A DNA stretch of 6,650 bases from the NCBI GenBank assembly GCA_012032075.1, contig JAAURU010000213.1:1-6650 (forward strand), written 5' to 3'. Of this stretch, positions 1 to 5,512 are shown piece after piece; within the stretch, counting starts at the first letter, position 1, and each line of letters starts with the position of its first letter. The DNA is from Flavobacterium sp. (GTDB lineage Bacteria > Bacteroidota > Bacteroidia > Flavobacteriales > Flavobacteriaceae). Below the pieces are notes generated by a model that had not been told where the DNA came from, ran no database searches, and worked only from the letters and a program-made list of their open reading frames with translations. A program made the position numbers and the translations under genes.

Positions 1-40
1 TTTCTGTCCGTTCTTAGTTAAACTTTTTATTTTTAATCAT

Positions 41-70
41 AAAAAAAGCCGAAGTAAAAACTTCGACTTT
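41..70 (-). terminator. Intrinsic terminator of copy C
   Basis: The minus strand has AAAGTCGAAGT (70-60), loop TTTT, ACTTCGGCTTT (55-45) and a U-tract to 41. It carries the same strand-specific U-G wobble as copy B (positions 66/49). Flanking A and T residues can extend the stem by about two pairs. Confidence 0.78.
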
Positions 71-110
71 TTAAACTTTTTCTTGAATAGAAAAATTACT
101 GCTATTAACC
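41..110 (-). ncRNA. Putative small RNA, array copy C
   Basis: Predicted transcript of about 70 nt, from just after the TATATTTG box (122-115) to the U-tract at 47-41. It begins TGGTTAATAGCAGTAA, identical to copy B. It has the 7-bp hairpin TTTTTCT with loop ATTCA and AGAAAAA (plus-strand 77-95), where the loop differs from copy B by one base and the arms are unchanged. It ends in an 11-bp terminator stem with loop TTTT. It is the last complete copy in the window. Confidence 0.62.
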
Positions 111-114
111 AATA

Positions 115-149
115 CAAATATACGATTAGAGTTGTTAAGATGGTTACAA
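115..149 (-). promoter_or_regulatory. Promoter of array copy C
   Basis: TATATTTG at 122-115, with TTG at 149-147 and a 24-bp spacer. ACTTGTAACCA and TTAACA are again conserved while the spacer sequence has diverged. Confidence 0.6.
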
Positions 150-188
150 GTTTTCTCCCGTTCTTGTTAAACTTTTATTTATAATCAT

Positions 189-218
189 AAAAAAAGCCGA
201 AGTGAATACTTCGACTTT
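189..218 (-). terminator. Intrinsic terminator of copy B
   Basis: The minus strand has AAAGTCGAAGT (218-208), loop ATTC, ACTTCGGCTTT (203-193) and a U-tract to 189. One pair (positions 214/197) is U-G in minus-strand RNA but would be A/C on the plus strand, so the stem favours minus-strand transcription. Confidence 0.78.
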
Positions 219-257
219 TACTTTTTTTCTTGAGTAGAAAAATTACTGCTATTAACC
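189..257 (-). ncRNA. Putative small RNA, array copy B
   Basis: Predicted transcript of about 69 nt, from just after the TATATTTG box (269-262) to the U-tract at 195-189. It begins TGGTTAATAGCAGTAA on the minus strand. It carries a 7-bp hairpin, TTTTTCT with loop ACTCA and AGAAAAA (plus-strand 224-242), and ends in an 11-bp terminator stem with loop ATTC. The transcribed part is more conserved between copies than the linkers on either side, as expected if the RNA is the functional part. The start site is inferred. No open frame is shared with the other copies. Confidence 0.62.
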
Positions 258-261
258 AATA

Positions 262-297
262 CAAATATAGTAACTGAAAATGTTAACTTGGTTACAA
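262..297 (-). promoter_or_regulatory. Promoter of array copy B
   Basis: TATATTTG at 269-262, with TTG at 297-295 and a 25-bp spacer. The conserved ACTTGTAACCA and TTAACA blocks are present, while the rest of the spacer differs from the other copies. Conserved boxes in a drifting spacer are what a maintained promoter would look like. Confidence 0.6.
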
Positions 298-336
298 GTT
301 TTCTTCCTTTTTTGTTAAAATTTTAATTTTGAGCAT

Positions 337-367
337 AAAAAAAAGTCGAAGTGAGAATTTCGACTTT
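337..367 (-). terminator. Intrinsic terminator of copy A; probably also the first terminator of the upstream operon
   Basis: On the minus strand, AAAGTCGAA (367-359) pairs with TTCGACTTT (350-342) around an 8-nt loop, followed by a run of eight U (344-337, partly in the stem). I see no hairpin plus U-tract between the EnvC-like stop codon (478) and this point, so operon transcripts probably end here. Confidence 0.75.
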
Positions 368-405
368 ATTGTTTTTCTTGAGTAGAAAATTTATTGCTAT
401 TAACC
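337..405 (-). ncRNA. Putative small RNA, array copy A
   Basis: Predicted transcript of about 69 nt, starting a few bases after the TATATTTG box at 417-410 and ending in the U-tract at 344-337. On the minus strand it begins TGGTTAATAGCAATAA. Next comes a small hairpin (TTTTCT, loop ACTCA, AGAAAA; plus-strand 373-389) and then a terminator stem. The same order and almost the same sequence occur in the two neighbouring copies. The start site is inferred from the promoter box and not observed. No conserved reading frame exists in it. It is the copy closest to the EnvC-like gene. With no terminator between that gene and this unit, the RNA could also be released from the mRNA 3' end. The function is unknown, and I do not recognise a named RNA family. 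Confidence 0.6.
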
Positions 406-409
406 ATTA

Positions 410-445
410 CAAATATAGGAACTTGAATTGTTAAGTTGGTTACAA
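410..445 (-). promoter_or_regulatory. Promoter of array copy A
   Basis: TATATTTG (417-410) fits the Bacteroidota -7 consensus TAnnTTTG. The TTG of ACTTGTAACC (445-443) lies 25 bp upstream, slightly more than the 17-23 bp usually quoted for the -33 TTG. ACTTGTAACCA and TTAACA are both conserved in all copies, so they may be an activator site as well as, or instead of, a -33 element. Confidence 0.6.
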
Positions 446-477
446 GTTTTCTGCCATTCTTGTTAAAGTTTTATAAA

Positions 478-1707
478 TTACATGCCAGACAACCAATCTT
501 CAGGGTTTAAAGTAGTTGCATTTTGGTACACCATAAACTTTAATATTGCTTTCCCAGAAGAATCAGTAATAATTCTACCAAGGTTTTGTTTAACACTTAT
601 TTTATCTCCTACTGCAACATTTACTGATTCTAAATTTAGATACACAGTAATGAAATCTCCATGTCTTATGAAAACTGCTTTTTTATCTCCACTTATTCTT
701 TGTATTTGTAGCACTTCTCCATCAAAAATAGATCTAGCTGCACTTCCAGGTTGTGAAGCAATTTCTACACCACTATTCAAATGCGTTACATTTTTATGAA
801 TTGGGTCTTGGTAATTACCGTACTTTAATTGGACATATCCTTTTTCAACTGGCCAAGGCAATTTTCCTTTGTTAGCTTTAAAATTATTAGAAACTATTTT
901 ACCTTCAGGAGTTAAATCAAATTTAGAAGAAGAACCAGATGACTTTACACCAGTTTTTGTTTCATTTTTCTTATTGGCTTCTGCAATTGCTGCGGCAATT
1001 AATTTCTTAATTTGTCTGTCAATTTCTTTGCTTTCTTTTTGTTTTTTGTCTATTTCAGCACTGTATTTTTTCTTGTTTTTTTGTAACTCTTGTGCTAACT
1101 TTTCTTGTTCCTTTTTTTGTTCTTCGATTATTTTTTTTTCGGTAATATTTGCCGCTAATGTTTGTTCCTTTTGTTTTTTACTAGCTTCTTGTTTTATTTT
1201 TGCTTCAGCTAATTTGTCTTGTTTTTCACTTATTTCTTCTCCTTGCATTTTTCTAAAACTAGCATATTGTTTCATATACTGAATTCTTTTGTATGCTTGA
1301 AGAAAGTTTTGAGACGACAACACAAACATTACTCTACTTTGATCATTTCTACTCTTATAAGATTTTACAATCATTTTTGCATAATCTTCTTTTAGGATTT
1401 TTAATTCTCTATTGAGTTTGTTAATTTCTAACTGTTTCAAATAAATATCGTCATCTAACAAACGCATTTGTTTTGCAGTAGTACTAATTAATCGTTCACT
1501 CAAACGAATTCTTGCTTTTTGCTCTGCGATTTGGCTTAAAACCGATTTTTGTTTTTTATTTTCTACTTGAAGTAACGCTTTAAAAGCAGCTATTTCTTTA
1601 TTAATTTGTTCTTTACGTTCTTCTAACCGTTCTTGTTCCGTAGATTTTTGTCCCATTATGTTGTTACATAATAGTAGTGAAAAGAGAAGAATAAGCAATC
1701 GATTCAT
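478..1707 (-). CDS. EnvC-like murein hydrolase activator (coiled coil + degenerate LytM/M23 domain)
   Basis: 409-residue secreted protein. A signal peptide occupies about residues 1-19 (hydrophobic LLILLFSLLL core, ending near MGQ). A long Lys/Glu/Gln-rich coiled coil runs from about 22 to 250, a Ser-rich linker covers about 251-262, and a LytM/M23-type beta domain covers about 283-405. The zinc-binding positions of active M23 peptidases are replaced. The usual HxxxD is NSGVE (311-315), the His of the YAHL-type motif is Asn358 (YLNL), and the HxH motif reads ILK (388-390). The domain therefore looks inactive as a peptidase. In E. coli EnvC, a LytM protein that also lacks catalytic residues activates periplasmic cell-wall amidases at the septum, and a similar role is inferred here. 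It is the last gene of the cluster, 46 bp after the DUF4292 gene. Annotation as a plain M23 peptidase would overstate its activity. Confidence 0.88.
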   Translation of the reverse strand: MNRLLILLFSLLLCNNIMGQKSTEQERLEERKEQINKEIAAFKALLQVENKKQKSVLSQIAEQKARIRLSERLISTTAKQMRLLDDDIYLKQLEINKLNRELKILKEDYAKMIVKSYKSRNDQSRVMFVLSSQNFLQAYKRIQYMKQYASFRKMQGEEISEKQDKLAEAKIKQEASKKQKEQTLAANITEKKIIEEQKKEQEKLAQELQKNKKKYSAEIDKKQKESKEIDRQIKKLIAAAIAEANKKNETKTGVKSSGSSSKFDLTPEGKIVSNNFKANKGKLPWPVEKGYVQLKYGNYQDPIHKNVTHLNSGVEIASQPGSAARSIFDGEVLQIQRISGDKKAVFIRHGDFITVYLNLESVNVAVGDKISVKQNLGRIITDSSGKAILKFMVYQNATTLNPEDWLSGM

Positions 1708-1721
1708 TTGAATTTTTTTTA

Positions 1722-1729
1722 CAAAGATA
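1722..1729 (-). promoter_or_regulatory. Possible internal -7 box before the EnvC-like gene
   Basis: TATCTTTG on the minus strand fits TAnnTTTG and lies in the 46-bp gap before the start codon at 1707, with 14 bp between box and ATG. No clear -33 TTG is found at the expected distance, so this may be chance in AT-rich DNA. Confidence 0.25.
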
Positions 1730-1753
1730 ATTTTGTTTTTATACTATTCCTAT

Positions 1754-2518
1754 TTATTCTATTTGTACAGCTTCATATCCATCGGGAATTGAAAAAGAAA
1801 AGTTTAATTCTTCATTAAAACTAATATTTTTATAGAATATATCAATGTTTATTTGATCTTTTTGAATGGCTTTAATCAATATAGCATTTGGTAAAAAGAT
1901 GTCATTTTCTTTTTGATGAGAAGGATATTGAATTTCTAAATTTCTATTTTGAGAAGGTTGTTGCACAAATTCTTTCTTCAACAGAAAATTTTCAGCTTCG
2001 AAGTAAAAGGTCTTTTCGAAATCGGTTTTTGTTTTTTCGGTAAGAAAATATAATTCGTTTTCAATTTTGGAAACATATTCTATTTTAGATAAATCATCAA
2101 TGGCAATTCCTAAGAAAAGATTTTGGACTTTATTAAAATCTAAATCGGTACCAATCCAATTGCTTATTAACTTAAAATCTCCTTCAAAATAAGTATTGTT
2201 TAATTTTTCATAATAACTTACTTTATTAGGAGTTATTAATGCTTTGGCAACTGGAAAACCTAACATTTTTACATAAACCCAAACCATCTCGTCCTTTTTT
2301 ATTCTAATTTCTGTACTAACAGCATAAGACTGACTTTGGTCTTTGTATTTTGTAGTAGCTCTTATATTTAGCGTTTTAAAATCTTTTCGATTCTTGTAGT
2401 GCTCTTGAATTATTTTAGTTGCAGTTGCATCTTTACTTGCAATACCACCAGTTAAGGCTTGTTTACTTTTACAAGAAAAGATAAAAAGCGTAAGCAATAG
2501 AAAAAATAGTTTTTTCAT
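1754..2518 (-). CDS. DUF4292 family lipoprotein
   Basis: 254-residue predicted lipoprotein. The N-terminus is MKK, a hydrophobic stretch, then a lipobox (LFIFSC) with the acylated Cys at residue 16 and KSK following. The rest is mostly beta-rich sequence with alternating hydrophobic residues. It resembles the Bacteroidota DUF4292 family, whose fold I believe is related to the LolA/LolB lipoprotein carriers (family knowledge, not visible here). Features that look right for this family are the IRATTKYKD-type strand near residue 50, WVYVKMLGFPVAKALITP near 80-97, and the C-terminal SIPDGYE. It starts 12 bp after the TPR gene's stop and precedes the EnvC-like gene, consistent with one operon acting at the outer membrane or periplasm. 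The specific function is unknown. The start is supported by the lipobox spacing. Confidence 0.85.
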   Translation of the reverse strand: MKKLFFLLLTLFIFSCKSKQALTGGIASKDATATKIIQEHYKNRKDFKTLNIRATTKYKDQSQSYAVSTEIRIKKDEMVWVYVKMLGFPVAKALITPNKVSYYEKLNNTYFEGDFKLISNWIGTDLDFNKVQNLFLGIAIDDLSKIEYVSKIENELYFLTEKTKTDFEKTFYFEAENFLLKKEFVQQPSQNRNLEIQYPSHQKENDIFLPNAILIKAIQKDQINIDIFYKNISFNEELNFSFSIPDGYEAVQIE

Positions 2519-2530
2519 TATTTTCTTTTT

Positions 2531-3870
2531 TTAGCAAGTGCTTCTGATTTTTAAAATATAATATTCCTCTTTCTTTTTGTTACCAATGTTTTTATAAGAT
2601 TCGGCTAATTCTTTGTAAAATTGGTTTTCCAAAGCGTTGTCTTCTAAAACAAATTCTAAACCAGTTTCTAAATAATCTATAGCTTTTTTATAATTAGTTA
2701 ACTTATTATTAGACGTTCCAGCATAATAATATAATTTGGAAAGTGTAGGATATAGTTCTAAGTAATTTTCAGAAAGTCTTGCTGCATTAGTATAATTTAA
2801 AGTTATGTTATAAACTTCTAGCAATAATAATACCGTTTCTATGTTTTCTGAATCTTTTTTTAATCCTTTTTCTAAATAATATATCGTTTTATCATATTGT
2901 TTTCTGTTAAAGAAAAATTTACCAATTTCAGAAGGTGTGTTTAAAGAAGTATCTGCATTAAAATAAGTGACAGCATTTGATAGTTCATTTTCAAGCGTAT
3001 TCGTATTGGCAACAAAAATTAAAAACTCATTCAACATGCGATGTTTAATTTTTAAATCTATTTTCTCATTTTTAAAGACTTTGTCCATCGAATTATATGC
3101 TTCTAAACCATTTTTTTGATCTAGATTGAACTTAAATAAACTTACATGAGCCCAATCTGATGTTGGGATTTCTTTGGCTAATTTTTTTGCTGTTTCAAAT
3201 GCTTTTTCTTCTTCGTTACTGTTAGAATACAAAAGCATTAAATCGATATAATTTTGTTCGTTTTTTGGATCGTTTTGAATGGCTTTTTCTAGCTCCTTTT
3301 TTTCGGGTTTTGCATAAGCAGTAGATTCCTGAATTTTTAGCTTGTAGAATTCCATTGTAGTGCCTAACACCATTTCTTTTTCCATTTCCTTTAATAAGGA
3401 TAAAGCTTTATCTCTTTGATTTGTGTACATGTATAAAGAAACTAAATCTTCTTTCATGTTAGCATCAAATTCAATTAGCTTTTGCACTATAGGAATTGAT
3501 TTTTGATAATCTTTTGATTGGTAATATAAATCATATAAACCGTTCCAATACCAACGCTCCTTAGGATTTAATTCAATTGCTTTTTGAAAGGCTTTTCAGC
3601 TTCAGGATATTTTTTTAAGTGTAAAAGGTTTTTACCTAATTCATGATAAAAAACCGGATTATCCTTTACTTTTAAGATACATTTTTCAATTGAAATAATA
3701 GCTTTATCATAATTTTCTATGGCTCTTTGTTTTAATGCTTCATAAAAATTATCTTCTATTTCATCATTTACAATAGCTATATCTTCTGGATTTTCTTGAG
3801 CAAAAAGAATGCATTGGTTACCCAAGGTAATCAAAACTAATACTAAAATTATTTTTTTGAATTTGCTCAT
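2531..3870 (-). pseudogene. Secreted tetratricopeptide-repeat protein, split by a one-base deletion
   Basis: As read, there is a 100-residue N-terminal piece (3870-3568) and a separate frame from about 3610 down to 2531. Restoring one A on the minus strand in GCTGAAAAGCC (T-run 3593-3596 on the plus strand) joins them into one frame of 446 residues. The junction then reads AEKAFQKAIELNPKERW, a classic TPR helix, which strongly supports the repair. A signal peptide covers about residues 1-25 (hydrophobic LVLVLITLG core, ending FAQ). TPR-like helical pairs follow at about 40-125 and continue through the rest, for example DKTIYYLEKGLKKDSEN and KKAIDYLETGLEF. TPR proteins are protein-binding scaffolds, and the partner here is unknown. 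The gene starts 9 bp after the nucleotidyltransferase stop. The apparent start near 3487 is an internal GTG and not a real gene start. The deletion may be a sequencing error or a true mutation. Confidence 0.88.
3593..3596 (-). other. Frameshift site in TPR gene (A4 where A5 is expected)
   Basis: The minus strand reads GAAAAGCCTTTC in frame as E-K-P-F and stops 8 codons after the lysine. With one more A it reads E-K-A-F-Q-K-A-I-E-L, the expected TPR sequence, and stays open to 2531. The total corrected length is an exact multiple of three. Confidence 0.9.
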
Positions 3871-3879
3871 TTTTATTTT

Positions 3880-4872
3880 TTATTCTAAAACGGAATAATC
3901 TCCAATGCTTATACTTGTAAAGTTACCATCAAAAGAAGCATGATTTCCTATCATGGCATTATCTAATTTGGCATTTTTAATATGAGCATGAGTTTGTATC
4001 AAACTGTTTTTAATTTCTGAATCGATTACATGACAACCTTTTCCTAAGGAAACATTTGGCCCAACGGTTGCATTTTTTAAAATTACATCGTCACTTATAT
4101 AACACGGAGGAATTATTTTTGAATTTTCTAGTTTGACATTTTTAGCCACTAAACTTTCACCATCAGCGTGTAAAAAGCTTAAAATTCTCGTGTTTGTTTC
4201 AACTGTAACGTCTTTATTTCCGCAATCCATCCATTCGGCTACTTTTCCTGGTACAAATTTCATGCCTTTTGCCATCATTTGTTTGATACCATCATTAATT
4301 TGGTATTCACCACCATGAATAATGTTATTATCAAGAACCGCTTGTAACTCATTTTTCAAGACAGCGACATCTTTAAAATAGTAAATTCCTATAACTGCTA
4401 AATCGGATATAAATTCTTTTGGTTTTTCAACTAGTTCGATAATTTCACCATTGGTATTCAAATTAACAACACCAAAAGCTTCAGGCTTATCGACTTGTTT
4501 TACCCAAATAACACTATCAGCTGAAGTATCTAAATCAAAATCGGCACGAATTAAAGTGTCTGCATAAGCGATAACTGCTGGACCGCTTAAAGAATCTTTA
4601 GCACACATAATCGCATGACCAGTTCCAAGCGCTTCATTTTGGTAATAAATAGTTCCTTTTGCTCCAAGTTTTTCTGCAATTTCGATGAGTTCATTTTCAA
4701 CTTGTTTGCCAAAACTTTTATGAATAATAAAAGCAACTTCTTCAATAGGTTGGTTTAAAACTCCAGCAATATCTTCAACTAAACGATGCACAATTGGTTT
4801 TCCAGCTACTGGAATTAATGGTTTAGGAACTGTTAATGTGTGTGGGCGAAGTCGTGAACCACGTCCTGCCAT
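3880..4872 (-). CDS. Sugar-phosphate nucleotidyltransferase (GlmU/RmlA-like, with C-terminal hexapeptide-repeat helix)
   Basis: 330 residues as read. The N-terminal nucleotidyltransferase domain (about 1-235) has the nucleotide-binding loop GRGSRLRPHT (3-12), the conserved Lys in KPLIPVAGKP (17-26), EALGTGHA (80-87), a probable metal-binding Asp105 in YADTL, GEYQINDG (188-195), and the second acidic metal site Asp216 in WMDCG. Residues from about 240 to 328 show the repeating small/aliphatic pattern of a left-handed beta-helix (IIPPCYISDDVILKNATVGP and onward). The enzyme class joins a sugar 1-phosphate to an NTP, but the exact sugar cannot be read from sequence. The family normally begins MKIIVPMAGRGS. 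Those first codons exist at 4891-4874 but are one base out of frame, so this start lacks the first beta-strand. The stop lies 9 bp before the TPR gene. A flippase and envelope genes nearby support a role in surface polysaccharide or cell-wall precursor supply. Confidence 0.9.
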   Translation of the reverse strand: MAGRGSRLRPHTLTVPKPLIPVAGKPIVHRLVEDIAGVLNQPIEEVAFIIHKSFGKQVENELIEIAEKLGAKGTIYYQNEALGTGHAIMCAKDSLSGPAVIAYADTLIRADFDLDTSADSVIWVKQVDKPEAFGVVNLNTNGEIIELVEKPKEFISDLAVIGIYYFKDVAVLKNELQAVLDNNIIHGGEYQINDGIKQMMAKGMKFVPGKVAEWMDCGNKDVTVETNTRILSFLHADGESLVAKNVKLENSKIIPPCYISDDVILKNATVGPNVSLGKGCHVIDSEIKNSLIQTHAHIKNAKLDNAMIGNHASFDGNFTSISIGDYSVLE

Positions 4873-4891
4873 TTGGGACTATTATTTTCAT
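4873..4891 (-). other. Out-of-frame true N-terminus of the nucleotidyltransferase (one extra A)
   Basis: On the minus strand, ATG at 4891 opens a frame encoding M-K-I-I-V-P, exactly the expected first strand of the domain. CCAAATGGCAGG follows where CCAATGGCAGG would continue into MAGRGSRL. One surplus A in this run separates the two. As read, translation from 4891 would leave the domain frame. Confidence 0.85.
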
Positions 4892-4895
4892 ATTT

Positions 4896-4915
4896 ATGCC
4901 CGCGAAAGCGGGTAT
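4896..4915. repeat. Palindrome R1 (GC-rich variant) next to the nucleotidyltransferase start
   Basis: Imperfect inverted repeat with CCCGC/GCGGG core arms and a GAAA loop on the plus strand. Relative to the common form (CCTGC/GCAGG), both arms have changed so that pairing is kept. It lies only 4 bp upstream of the family start codon at 4891, where a ribosome-binding region would be expected. Confidence 0.85.
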
Positions 4916-4923
4916 CTTTTTTT

Positions 4924-5013
4924 ATTCCTGCGAAGGCAGGAATCTGTTACTACTAACTATTTATCAACTTTAAAATTTTTTTCAATTCACGAGATTCATG
5001 CCTTCGCAGGAAT
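4924..5013. repeat. Convergent palindrome pair R2-R3
   Basis: R2 (4924-4943) is ATTCCTGCGAAGGCAGGAAT, a perfect 8-bp stem with a GAAG loop. R3 (4994-5013) is the reverse-oriented form with one mismatch (ATTCATGC arm). The 50-bp spacer begins with TTACTACTAA a few bases after R2 and ends in CACGAG, sequences shared with the other pairs. The pair can form two small hairpins or one large one. Confidence 0.85.
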
Positions 5014-5019
5014 TATTTT

Positions 5020-5093
5020 ATACCTGTGAATGCAGGTATCTTTTACTACTAATTTTATTTTTAACTTCTTGAGATTCCTGCCTTCGCAGGAAT
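5020..5093. repeat. Convergent palindrome pair R4-R5
   Basis: R4 (5020-5039) has arms ATACCTG/CAGGTAT with an altered outer pair that remains complementary. R5 (5074-5093) is a perfect 8-bp stem in the opposite orientation (CTTC loop on the plus strand). The 34-bp spacer begins TTTTACTACTAA and ends CTTGAG, like the R2-R3 spacer. The last base of R5 is also the last base of the GIY-YIG stop codon. Confidence 0.85.
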
Positions 5094-5407
5094 TATCCTC
5101 TTATTTTATTGAAATTAAAATTCCAATTTATACTAATATCCATCCATGATGGATTCATATCTTCAATTAATTTAATTTTCCAATCTCTTTTCCATTTTTT
5201 AAACTGCATTTCTCTTTTAGAGGCTTCAAACCCATCATTCCATTCTTAGAAATAAACTAATTTATCACAATTATACTTTGCTGTAAAAGAATTTGGATAA
5301 ATTTTCAATTTATGTTCTTTAACCCGTTCATGCAAATTATCTGTAAAACCAATATAAATAACACCTTGAGGTTTGTTTGTCATTATATAAATATACCATA
5401 ACTTCAT
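5093..5407 (-). pseudogene. Small GIY-YIG nuclease-like gene with an in-frame stop
   Basis: Reading from ATG at 5407 gives a 104-codon frame to TAA at 5095-5093, interrupted by TAA at codon 54 (5248-5246). The protein matches small stand-alone GIY-YIG domain proteins (UPF0213/YhbQ and Slx1-like). It has WYIYIMTNK (4-12) for the GIY strand, VIYIGFT (16-22) for the YIG strand, Arg28 and His32 in ERVKEH, KLVYF (49-53), then after the stop EWNDGFEASKREMQFKKWKR with the expected catalytic Glu66, and IKLIEDMNPSW. The reading frame after the stop is intact and well conserved, so a single substitution, not an indel, explains the break. Recent inactivation or a base-call error is likely. GIY-YIG domains cut DNA, but the role of these small members is largely unknown. 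The gene lies tightly between palindromes R5 and R6, within the gap separating dut from the nucleotidyltransferase. Confidence 0.88.
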
Positions 5408-5413
5408 ATCCTC

Positions 5414-5433
5414 ATTCCTGCGAAAGCAGGAAT
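5414..5433. repeat. Palindrome R6, just upstream of the GIY-YIG start
   Basis: ATTCCTGCGAAAGCAGGAAT is a perfect 8-bp stem with a GAAA loop on the plus strand. It ends 6 bp before the GIY-YIG start codon. On the minus strand, the palindrome edge runs into GAGGAT just before ATG, so it may supply or sit over the ribosome-binding region. Orientation pairs it with R8. Confidence 0.87.
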
Positions 5434-5443
5434 CTTTTATTTA

Positions 5444-5467
5444 ATTCCTACCTCATGAGGTAGGAAT
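5444..5467. repeat. Palindrome R7, a divergent 24-bp perfect palindrome
   Basis: Arms ATTCCTAC and GTAGGAAT surround CTCATGAG, which is itself self-complementary, so the whole 24 bp is a perfect palindrome with no unpaired loop. The outer ATTCCT is shared with the other palindromes, but the core is different. It lies between R6 and R8. Confidence 0.85.
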
Positions 5468-5512
5468 CTATTATTAATAATTACTAATCAAAAAATAATT
5501 TCATTACACGAG

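Larger units (their letters stand above)
1..477 (-). repeat. Tandem array of ~148-151 bp units (three nearly complete plus partial ends)
   Basis: This gene-free stretch downstream of the EnvC-like gene is a head-to-tail tandem repeat. Equivalent points (the TTTTCT following ACAAG on the plus strand) fall at about 0/1, 151, 299 and 447, giving periods of about 150, 148 and 148 bp. Read on the minus strand, each unit contains, in order, ACTTGTAACCA, TTAACA, a TATATTTG box, a conserved stretch beginning TGGTTAATAGCA, a small hairpin, a terminator hairpin with a U-tract, and a variable A/T-rich linker. A partial unit begins directly at the stop codon of the gene ending at 478. Another is cut by the left edge, because positions 40-1 match the linker that precedes a further promoter, so the array probably continues outside the window. 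There is no protein gene here. Confidence 0.93.

Noticed and set aside
1..336. Tiny ORFs after each terminator (for example a 14-codon frame ending GENL in copy B)
   Set aside because: The copies differ in length and sequence (one stops after eight codons) and the ATG has no ribosome-binding site, so no coding conservation is visible.
1..477. CRISPR array
   Set aside because: The period is ~148 bp with conserved promoter- and terminator-like parts. There are no short identical repeats with unique spacers of constant size, and no cas genes.
482..1282. Plus-strand open frames at 482-799 and 869-1282
   Set aside because: They lie antisense inside the EnvC-like gene. Their Phe/Ser/Cys-rich composition is what the complement of a Lys/Glu/Gln-rich coiled coil produces.
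2531..3487. Independent TPR gene starting at 3487
   Set aside because: The start is an internal GTG. The frame extends upstream through QSKDYQKSIP and joins the N-terminal piece after a one-base repair.
3568..3610. Programmed -1 frameshifting in the TPR gene
   Set aside because: The region has A-runs but no proper X XXY YYZ slippery heptamer in the zero frame (C AAA AAG fails at the first codon) and no clear downstream structure. A simple one-base deletion explains it.
4133..5029. Plus-strand open frames at 4133-4318 and 4838-5029
   Set aside because: The first is antisense to the nucleotidyltransferase. The second runs through palindromes R1-R3 and has no family-like sequence.
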